This document shows positions 57,650 through 64,000 of a stretch of DNA of 64,000 nucleotides, one piece after another. The notes below the pieces were generated by a model. The model saw nothing but the letters and a program-made list of their open reading frames with translations, was not told where the DNA came from and ran no database searches. The DNA comes from Crocinitomicaceae bacterium (lineage in GTDB: Bacteria; Bacteroidota; Bacteroidia; Flavobacteriales_D; Crocinitomicaceae): assembly GCA_024643365.1 (NCBI GenBank), contig JAHENC010000019.1, positions 1 to 64,000 of the forward strand. Direction: 5' to 3'. The translations under genes and the position numbers were made by a program. How positions within the stretch are numbered: position 1 is the stretch's first letter; each line of letters starts with the position of its first letter.

Positions 57650-59182
57650 ATGCATGAAATGATATTAATTTTAGATTTTGGATCTCAATATACGCAGCTC
57701 ATCGCGCGTAGAATCCGTGAGTTAAATGTTTATTGTGAAATCCATCCGTGGAATAAAATCCCGGAAATTGGCTCAAATGTGAAAGGTGTCATTCTTTCAG
57801 GAAGTCCTTTTTCTGTTCGAGATGAAGCTTCACCGCGTCCAAATCTAGATGCAATTAAAGGTAAAATGCCACTTTTGGGTGTGTGTTTTGGTGCGCAGTA
57901 TTTGTCCCATCATTTTGGAGGAGAAGTATTGCCTTCAAGCATCCGTGAATATGGACGTGCTCATTTATCTTATGTGGATGAAAGTCATGTCTTAACGAAA
58001 GGAATGACCAACGGTTCACAAGTGTGGATGTCACATGGAGATACCATCAAAAAAATTCCAAGTAACTATAAAATTATTGCTAGCACATCCGATGTCGAAA
58101 TTGCTGGATACCATATCGAAGGTGAAGAAACCTACGGAATACAATTTCATCCAGAAGTGTATCATTCTACGGAAGGAAAGATTCTTTTGCAAAATTACAT
58201 CGTGGACATTTGTCATTGCGCATGTGATTGGACCCCAGATTCATTTGTAGAGGAGACAACTTCGCGTTTGCGTGAGCAATTGGGAGCTGATAAAGTCATC
58301 CTTGGACTTTCAGGAGGTGTTGATTCATCGGTAGCAGCGGTCCTTTTACACAAAGCAATTGGCGAAAATTTACATTGTATTTTCGTTGACAATGGACTTC
58401 TTCGCAAAAACGAATACCAGTCTGTACTTGAATCCTACAAAGGAATGGGTTTGAACGTGAAAGGTGTAGATGCATCTGAATTGTTTTACGCGGCATTGAA
58501 AGGATTGACTGATCCAGAATTAAAGCGCAAAGCCATTGGTAAAGTATTTATCGATGTGTTTGACGAAGAATCGAAGAAAGTAGCGGGAGCGAAATGGCTC
58601 GGACAAGGAACAATTTATCCAGATGTTATTGAGTCAGTTTCTGCAACAGGTGGACCATCACAAACGATAAAATCTCACCACAATGTGGGTGGATTACCAG
58701 ATTACATGAAACTACAAGTGGTTGAGCCATTACGTTTGTTATTCAAAGATGAGGTGAGACGAATTGGACGTTCTCTTGAAATCGATGAGCGCATTCTTGG
58801 TCGTCATCCATTCCCAGGTCCTGGACTTGGAATCCGTATTTTAGGAGAAGTAAGCGCTGAAAAAGTGCGCATCTTGCAAGATGTCGATGCGATTTTCATC
58901 GATGGATTAAAAGAAGACGGATTATACGACGATGTTTGGCAAGCGGGAGCAATATTCTTGCCTATTCAATCTGTAGGAGTGATGGGTGATGAACGCACTT
59001 ACGAAAATGCTGTGGCATTGAGAGCGGTTACGTCTACTGATGGAATGACTGCCGATTGGTGTCATTTACCATATGAGTTCTTAGCGAAAATATCGAATAG
59101 AATTATCAATCAAGTAAAAGGAATTAATCGTGTCACATACGACATTAGTTCCAAGCCACCTGCAACTATTGAATGGGAATAA
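57650..59182 (+). CDS. guaA: GMP synthase (glutamine-hydrolysing)
   Basis: Converts XMP to GMP. The N-terminal class-I glutamine amidotransferase domain (about 1-190) has the nucleophile Cys in GVCFGAQYL and the His-x-Glu in FHPEVYH. The ATP pyrophosphatase domain has [11 protein letters not shown], and the C-terminal dimer domain ends with PPATIEWE. From ATG 57650 it has 510 residues, the usual length. The start is chosen because the ORF-track start precedes the promoter box. Confidence 0.97.
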   Translation: MHEMILILDFGSQYTQLIARRIRELNVYCEIHPWNKIPEIGSNVKGVILSGSPFSVRDEASPRPNLDAIKGKMPLLGVCFGAQYLSHHFGGEVLPSSIREYGRAHLSYVDESHVLTKGMTNGSQVWMSHGDTIKKIPSNYKIIASTSDVEIAGYHIEGEETYGIQFHPEVYHSTEGKILLQNYIVDICHCACDWTPDSFVEETTSRLREQLGADKVILGLSGGVDSSVAAVLLHKAIGENLHCIFVDNGLLRKNEYQSVLESYKGMGLNVKGVDASELFYAALKGLTDPELKRKAIGKVFIDVFDEESKKVAGAKWLGQGTIYPDVIESVSATGGPSQTIKSHHNVGGLPDYMKLQVVEPLRLLFKDEVRRIGRSLEIDERILGRHPFPGPGLGIRILGEVSAEKVRILQDVDAIFIDGLKEDGLYDDVWQAGAIFLPIQSVGVMGDERTYENAVALRAVTSTDGMTADWCHLPYEFLAKISNRIINQVKGINRVTYDISSKPPATIEWE

Positions 59183-59192
59183 GCTTCGTTTC

Positions 59193-60932
59193 ATGAAAAA
59201 ATCCTTATTGTTCTTTTTGCTACTAAGTACCTTGTTAGTCCATGGACAACAATTTGCTCAGATCACAGAACGAGAGGGAAAGAAGTGTTACATCCATACG
59301 GTTGCGGACGGGAATAATTTGTACGGACTCCAGCAAATGTATGCGTGTCCGGCTGAGGATATCCTGAACCTGAATCCCGGAATTGAACGTGGATTAACCA
59401 CTGGTGAGATTGTGTTCATTCCAGTTCAACGCAGAACGGTGAAACACACGGTGGTCCAGAAAGAAACGTTGTATTCCGTTTCTAAATTGTATGATGTCTC
59501 GATGGATTCGATTATGAAATACAATCCGACCACAAAAAATGGACTAAAAATAAATCAGCGCTTGAGTATTCCAAACGCTATCGCGCCCATTCAGACGGAT
59601 GAAACATCTACTTCCGTCGAGGTGATGCAGCAGGAAATCCCCAAGCCAAGTGAGGTAGCACAGGCCAAGTTTAAAATTTCATTTAGCGATGCAGTGATTT
59701 CACATGTGGTTTTACCACAGGAATCCTTGTATACTTTATCCAAGCGTTTTATGGTTCCTGTTCCGGAACTTCAATCCTTGAATCACTTAACTTCTAGTCG
59801 CGTAAGTCCGGGTCAAACCGTTCGAATTCCGATTAAAAAGGAAAAAGTCGAACGTGTTCAGATTCGACCGGTTCCTCCAAAAAAAGTGGAGGAGATCAAG
59901 GATGTATTGCAATTTCCGGCACGCAAATCATTCGAAGTTGCACTTTTTTTACCCTTAAATTTAGATTCCACTGCAACGTATAATCGCTTTGTTTCTAGTG
60001 CCGCGTTGGAATACTACATGGGAGCAAAATTAGCAATGGATTCATTGACTCACCTTGGATTAAATGCTGTTTTTCATGTGTATGATTATGAATCAGCAAG
60101 TGAAAATTTAACAGCGATTTTAGCAAAACCAGAATTGTTGAATATGGATGTTATTTTCGCGCCCTTGCAACAGCGAGAAGCGGAATTGGTGAGTTCTTTT
60201 GCGCGAAAGAATGAGTTGACTGTGGCTTTTCCTGTTTCCATGAAGGAAAGTGAGTTGATGGGTAATCCGAATGCGATTTGTCTTTCTCCGTCGTCATCAA
60301 ACCTTATGGATCAATTGGCATTGAGTGTTCATCACCACTTTGTTAATCAGACTATCGTACTCATTAAAGGGGAGTCTGAGGCTGATATGAAGATGGACCA
60401 ATTGTTTTTAACGGCCTTCAGAAATGTTCCATCGTCTGTTTCCAAAGCCAAGATTATCGAAGCGAATTGGAAAAACTACAAGCAATATGAGTTCATGAAT
60501 GAGGACATCATTTATGTCGTTTTAAGTACAGATAAAGTAAAAGTATTGTCCTTGTTGGAAAAATATAAATCAAACGAACATGTCCATATTTATGGATTGA
60601 AAGAGTGGCTGGAGTGGAAGGAAGTGAGTGGAACCATTGAAAATTCCTATGCATTTACATATGCTAGTCCGAGTTATTTTTCATACCATGCTCCAAGTGT
60701 AATGACTTTACATAAGAAATACCGCAAGGTCTATACATCCGATTTGACAAAAATGGCTTGTTTGGGTTATGATGTTACCTTAATGGTTTGTCGACAATTA
60801 TTGAATCAAACAAATAAGCAAACAGGAATCATCAGTAATTACCAACTCCTTCAACAAGGTGTCGGAAATGGTTTTCAAAATACAGCTGGATATATTTTAG
60901 ATTACAAAGGATTTGAATCGAAGCCTGAATAA
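59193..60932 (+). CDS. LysM-repeat protein with a type-I periplasmic-binding-like domain
   Basis: 579 residues from ATG 59193 with signal peptide (MKKSLLFFLLLSTLLVHGQ). Three LysM repeats are seen at about residues 33-80, 86-131 and 170-215 (HTVADGNNLYGLQ, HTVVQKETLYSVS, HVVLPQESLYTLS). The C-terminal part (about 245-575) resembles type-I periplasmic binding proteins (FEVALFLPLNLD, YYMGAKLAMDSL), as in penicillin-binding-protein activators such as LpoA. Likely a periplasmic peptidoglycan-binding protein. It starts 10 nt after guaA and 2 nt before hemF, so it may share their mRNA. Confidence 0.83.
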   Translation: MKKSLLFFLLLSTLLVHGQQFAQITEREGKKCYIHTVADGNNLYGLQQMYACPAEDILNLNPGIERGLTTGEIVFIPVQRRTVKHTVVQKETLYSVSKLYDVSMDSIMKYNPTTKNGLKINQRLSIPNAIAPIQTDETSTSVEVMQQEIPKPSEVAQAKFKISFSDAVISHVVLPQESLYTLSKRFMVPVPELQSLNHLTSSRVSPGQTVRIPIKKEKVERVQIRPVPPKKVEEIKDVLQFPARKSFEVALFLPLNLDSTATYNRFVSSAALEYYMGAKLAMDSLTHLGLNAVFHVYDYESASENLTAILAKPELLNMDVIFAPLQQREAELVSSFARKNELTVAFPVSMKESELMGNPNAICLSPSSSNLMDQLALSVHHHFVNQTIVLIKGESEADMKMDQLFLTAFRNVPSSVSKAKIIEANWKNYKQYEFMNEDIIYVVLSTDKVKVLSLLEKYKSNEHVHIYGLKEWLEWKEVSGTIENSYAFTYASPSYFSYHAPSVMTLHKKYRKVYTSDLTKMACLGYDVTLMVCRQLLNQTNKQTGIISNYQLLQQGVGNGFQNTAGYILDYKGFESKPE

Positions 60933-60934
60933 AC

Positions 60935-61831
60935 ATGACGCGTAAAGAAATAGAGGAATCATATAGAGACTTGCAATTGCATATTTGTCAAGCCTTAGAG
61001 CAAATTGATGGAGAAGCAGCGTTTATGGAAGATCCATGGACACGCGAAGAAGGTGGTGGTGGATTTACGCGAACAATCATTAATGGACGTGTTTTTGAAA
61101 AAGGAGGAGTTGCTTTTTCTGCTGTTCACGGTCCAGTTTCTCAAGCGATGAAAAAGCAATTGAATCTGGAAGGAGAACACTTTTTTGCGACGGGCGTTTC
61201 GATCGTCTTGCATCCTAAACACCCAAGACATCCGATTATCCATATGAATGTCCGTTATTTTGAATTGGATAATGGTGCAACATATTGGTTTGGAGGAGGA
61301 ATTGATTTGACGCCACATTATGTTGATCAAAAATTAGCGGTCGATTTCCACCAACAATTAAAAGAAACTTCTGACCAGTTTTCTGATGAATTTTATCCAA
61401 AATTTAAAGAATGGGCAGATCGTTATTTTTACTTACCGCATCGCGAGGAGTCTCGTGGAATTGGTGGTATTTTCTTCGATCATTTGGATGAAACATGTGG
61501 CTTGTCCAAAAAAGATATTTTTGACTATTGCCTTTCCCTCGGTAGGTTGTTTCCAGTGGTATACAAGCATCAAATAGATTCGATTGACTTGAAAGTGGCA
61601 ACTGAGCAAGAACTGAATTGGCAAGCATTGCGTCGTGGACGTTACGTTGAATTCAACTTACTTCACGACCGAGGAACAAAATTCGGTATTTATTCTGGTG
61701 GAAGAACAGAGTCCATACTCATGAGCATGCCTCCGCGTGCGAATTGGGAATACAACTTGGAGGTAGAGAAAGGATCAGAAGAGGCTGAAACATTGGCGTT
61801 CTTGAAACAAACGCATGAGTTTGTAGCTTAA
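60935..61831 (+). CDS. hemF: Coproporphyrinogen III oxidase, oxygen-dependent
   Basis: Converts coproporphyrinogen III to protoporphyrinogen IX with O2. 298 residues, normal length. Diagnostic segments are WTREEGGGGFTR, HMNVRYFE, YWFGGGIDLTPHY and ESRGIGGIFFDHL. An oxygen-dependent enzyme fits an aerobic lifestyle. The gene starts 2 nt after the LysM protein gene. Its stop overlaps the stop of the convergent lipoprotein gene (TTAA). Confidence 0.96.
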   Translation: MTRKEIEESYRDLQLHICQALEQIDGEAAFMEDPWTREEGGGGFTRTIINGRVFEKGGVAFSAVHGPVSQAMKKQLNLEGEHFFATGVSIVLHPKHPRHPIIHMNVRYFELDNGATYWFGGGIDLTPHYVDQKLAVDFHQQLKETSDQFSDEFYPKFKEWADRYFYLPHREESRGIGGIFFDHLDETCGLSKKDIFDYCLSLGRLFPVVYKHQIDSIDLKVATEQELNWQALRRGRYVEFNLLHDRGTKFGIYSGGRTESILMSMPPRANWEYNLEVEKGSEEAETLAFLKQTHEFVA

Positions 61832-62268
61832 ATCTTAGTGAACGTTACATAGTCCGTACCGCCGTTTCCACCGCTTACATCAACTAATTTTAGTTCCGTT
61901 TCTGATTGACTAACAATATCCCAATCATCGGTAAGGTCGTCCAATTTATTCCCAACGTTAAACGTTACGTTGAAGTCTAAATCATCCATCGAGTCATCGT
62001 TGCTGTTAGAATCAGTAATCGACCATTGTCCAGTGAATTGATTCGTACTACTACTTAATAAATCCATCACTTGAAGAGAACCATCTTGATTAAAGGTGAA
62101 TCTAAAGGTGGTGAAATCCATTGTTTCGTCATTGCCATCATCGATATATGAAGATACAACCCATGTACCTTGTTGAATGTCATCTTGAATGTTGTTTTGA
62201 ATTTTCGCTTTATTGCAAGATGTTAACGTTAGAATAAATAGGGCGATTGGAAGGATGGATTTAAACAT
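61828..62268 (-). CDS. Lipocalin-like lipoprotein, unknown function
   Basis: 146 residues with a lipoprotein signal (MFKSILPIALFILTLTSC, Cys18). The mature part is acidic and beta-rich (GTWVVSSYIDDGNDETMDF, FNQDGSLQV, FTGQWSI), as in the lipocalin-like lipoproteins common in Bacteroidota. No ligand can be named. A promoter box TAAATTTG precedes it. Confidence 0.7.
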   Translation of the reverse strand: MFKSILPIALFILTLTSCNKAKIQNNIQDDIQQGTWVVSSYIDDGNDETMDFTTFRFTFNQDGSLQVMDLLSSSTNQFTGQWSITDSNSNDDSMDDLDFNVTFNVGNKLDDLTDDWDIVSQSETELKLVDVSGGNGGTDYVTFTKI

Positions 62269-62280
62269 ATGATTTTTTTA

Positions 62281-62288
62281 CAAATTTA
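62281..62288 (-). promoter_or_regulatory. -7 promoter box (TAAATTTG) for the lipoprotein gene
   Basis: TAAATTTG on the minus strand, ending 12 nt before the ATG at 62268. Confidence 0.5.
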
Positions 62289-62337
62289 TTTACTTTCCGC
62301 AATAAAGGCGCCAAGTTTGGTATTTTTAGTGAGCTGA

Positions 62338-62367
62338 TTGCTATAAAAGAATAAGACATTACCTTTG
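62338..62367 (+). promoter_or_regulatory. Promoter of the VOC protein gene
   Basis: TTG, a 19-nt spacer and TACCTTTG on the plus strand. The -7 box ends 24 nt before the ATG. Confidence 0.65.
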
Positions 62368-62391
62368 TCAAATAATTAGTAAGCAAAAAAC

Positions 62392-63453
62392 ATGAATTCA
62401 ACATACGTGAACGTCAATGGAATGCAGCACATCGGAGTAGCTGTTAGTGACATGAATAAAATTCTACCACTTTACCGAAAATTGTTTGGGATGGATATTC
62501 CCTTTTTCGATTCAGTTCAGGCCGCTCCACTGATGGATGTTTATACTCATGGCGTAACCATGACGAAGCGTGCAAGTATGATCATGAACCTTCAAGGAGG
62601 TTGTGCGATGGAAGTCATCGAAGCAACATCTTTCAAAGGAAAAGGAAACCTTAACACCTTCGCTTGGGGAGATTTAGGAATTAATGCAGTTCAAATGAAA
62701 TCGCGAAATATTCAGGGAAGTCATGATTTCGTAAAGAATTTGACTCCTGCTAAATCCATTCAAGCCGGACCAGATCAACGCAAAGGATTTTTCATCAATG
62801 ATCCTGATGGGAATTTGTTCCAATTTGTCGAGAATAATGAATATTATTCAAACACAGGACATCATTCGGGTGGAGTGTTAGGACTCAGTATTGGAGTGAA
62901 AGATGCCGATGAATCCATGAAATTGTACCGTGATATTTTGGGTTTTGATGAGGTTGTTTTTGATCAAACTGCTGTCTTTTCTGATTGGAGTGAATTGCCA
63001 AATGGAACAGAGCATTTCCGCAGGGTATTATTGACGAAGTCCAAGCCAACTGGTGGTGGATTCGGAAAAGTAACCGGTAAAAATTACATCGAATTGGTTC
63101 AGGCAATGGACCGCGTTCCTCAAAAAATCTTCAAGGGACGTATTTGGGGTGATTATGGATTTGTCCATTTAGGTTTGGATGTGAAAGGAATGCGTGAATT
63201 AGAAAAGGACATGTCCGCAAAAGGTTTCCCGTTTACGTGTGACAGTCAATCCGCATTGAGCATGGGGAATACAAAAGTTCATTGTGTTTACATCGATGAT
63301 CCAGATGGAACATTGATTGAAATGATCGAAGTATTTAAAGTTCCGATTGTCGAGAAATGGGGCTTATTCTTGAATGTAGAGAAAAGAGATCCAATGAAAC
63401 CATTGCCGGATTTCATGTTGAAGTTCTTGCGTTTTTCTAGGATTAAAGACTAA
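62392..63453 (+). CDS. VOC family protein with two glyoxalase/dioxygenase-like domains
   Basis: 353 residues with two vicinal-oxygen-chelate domains (about 8-155 and 160-315). Each begins with a His at a metal-site position (MQHIGVAVSD in the first, FVHLGLD in the second) and has the D-P-D-G turn (NDPDGNLFQFVE, DDPDGTLIEMIE) with a Glu ligand. The layout is that of extradiol-type dioxygenases or 4-hydroxyphenylpyruvate dioxygenase-like proteins, but the sequence is not a typical HPPD. The reaction is unknown. Its stop overlaps that of the convergent small protein gene. Confidence 0.8.
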   Translation: MNSTYVNVNGMQHIGVAVSDMNKILPLYRKLFGMDIPFFDSVQAAPLMDVYTHGVTMTKRASMIMNLQGGCAMEVIEATSFKGKGNLNTFAWGDLGINAVQMKSRNIQGSHDFVKNLTPAKSIQAGPDQRKGFFINDPDGNLFQFVENNEYYSNTGHHSGGVLGLSIGVKDADESMKLYRDILGFDEVVFDQTAVFSDWSELPNGTEHFRRVLLTKSKPTGGGFGKVTGKNYIELVQAMDRVPQKIFKGRIWGDYGFVHLGLDVKGMRELEKDMSAKGFPFTCDSQSALSMGNTKVHCVYIDDPDGTLIEMIEVFKVPIVEKWGLFLNVEKRDPMKPLPDFMLKFLRFSRIKD

Positions 63454-63620
63454 GAGCCGCAACCTACGCAGTCAATGTGACTGTCCATTGGACGAACGCC
63501 ATTCAATTTCATTTCTAAGTTGTGAATTTGATCTTTCAAATCCATATCCGAGAATAAATCTCCCGTTAATTGAGTTTTCAATTGGTCGATTTCAGCTTGT
63601 AATTGTACGTTTTGTTCCAT
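63450..63620 (-). CDS. Small coiled-coil protein with C-terminal CxxC
   Basis: From ATG 63620 it has 56 residues; the ORF-track start adds 17 residues that are not convincing. The first 45 residues form a likely short coiled coil (LQAEIDQLKTQL, LKDQIHNLEMKL). The end IDCVGCGS has one CxxC. I do not recognise the family. It converges on the VOC gene with overlapping stops (CTAA). A metal- or partner-binding role is possible. Confidence 0.6.
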   Translation of the reverse strand: MEQNVQLQAEIDQLKTQLTGDLFSDMDLKDQIHNLEMKLNGVRPMDSHIDCVGCGS

Positions 63621-63731
63621 GACTTTATTTTTCGATTTTAAAAATATTGTTTTTTTTCTTTCGAGATTCAAAAGGATAAAAAAATATTACACCGCAATAT
63701 TAATACGGAATAAAAACGTACTTTCGATGCA

Positions 63732-64000
63732 TGTTTCAACTTACCGCTCAAAGTCGTCGTGTTCAGGTACTTCTGCAATTCTTGCGAGGACAAGCAAATA
63801 AACGTGCTACGTTTATGGAAATATGGACTCATTTGAATGAGCAATTGCCCTTGTTGGAGCAAAAGAAAATCAGTCGTCGCACCTTGGAAGGAGATTTGCA
63901 GTTTATCCGAGAGGACTTAGGCTTGAATCTAAAGCATGTGAATATTTCCAGAAAGCATTCCTATCAGCTCATGGAAATCGACGGAATTCAGGCGGAATTA
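63732..64000 (+). CDS. WYL-type transcriptional regulator, N-terminal part
   Basis: The plus strand from ATG 63732 reads MFQLTAQSRRVQVLLQFLRG and continues open to the window end, 89 codons. The segment SRRTLEGDLQFIREDLGL resembles the recognition part of the HTH found before WYL domains. The WYL domain itself is beyond the window. An imperfect -7 box (TACTTTCG) lies just upstream. The ORF track does not show it because it has no stop in the window. Confidence 0.65.

Overview
This looks like a chromosomal core region of a Bacteroidota bacterium, most likely Flavobacteriales and perhaps Crocinitomicaceae (Fluviicola-like); the genus is a guess. The evidence is the low GC, many Bacteroidota-type -7 promoter boxes (TAnnTTTG, several with a TTTG/TTG about 19 bp upstream), the rpmB-rpmG-DUF4295-ftsY block, PorV/PorQ-like and carboxypeptidase-regulatory/TonB outer-membrane proteins, ATP-type PEP carboxykinase, and the SAM hydroxide adenosyltransferase/phoH/purC neighbourhood. 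I see no phage, IS element, CRISPR array, rRNA or tRNA, and no stretch above 300 bp without a gene.

Layout. 1-5.7 kb: the start of a SAM hydroxide adenosyltransferase gene (minus strand), then phoH-purC, and panB followed by a BtuFCD/FecBCD-like metal-chelate importer. 5.8-14.2 kb, minus strand: a translation block rplM-rpsI-rpsB-tsf-pyrH-frr, preceded by pssA-purS-aldehyde dehydrogenase-coiled-coil protein-enoyl-CoA hydratase. 14.3-19.8 kb: a PorV-like protein, a RsbU-type phosphatase with lpxD, rpmE2, the tRNA t6A gene tsaC/sua5 and a NarL-type regulator. 19.8-29.1 kb: a TonB-dependent receptor, a RimK cluster (retropepsin-like protease, ATP-grasp ligase, AstE-like deacylase), an M14 metallopeptidase and a serine hydrolase carrying an orphan GH3 C-terminal domain. 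29.3-36.4 kb: pckA, rpmH, an ABC exporter, ftsY with small ribosomal genes, xerD and aroQ. 36.6-42.2 kb: a beta-barrel protein, a von Willebrand A protein, a ZIP transporter, a phosphohexomutase and rocD. 42.3-49.5 kb: a small secreted protein, then dabA-dabB-SulP-DUF2490, a probable inorganic-carbon uptake operon. 49.6-52.8 kb: a three-gene operon (GH109-like oxidoreductase, sugar nucleotidyltransferase, NahK-like kinase) that looks like N-acetylhexosamine salvage. 52.8-64 kb: KdsC-like phosphatase, DUF2520 protein, secA, guaA, a LysM/type-I-PBP protein, hemF, a lipoprotein, a double VOC protein, a small CxxC protein and the start of a WYL-type regulator.

Most genes are housekeeping. The more unusual items are the DAB-SulP operon in an apparently heterotrophic lineage; the N-acetylhexosamine salvage operon; a four-cysteine insertion in ornithine aminotransferase; the GH3-C/serine-hydrolase protein without a TIM barrel; a set of promoters whose -7 box sits only 4-5 nt from the start codon, suggesting leaderless mRNAs; and convergent gene pairs whose stop codons overlap. 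Start codons were moved from the ORF track where a promoter box or the family's N-terminus required it. All functional calls rest on motif and family recognition by eye; no search was run.
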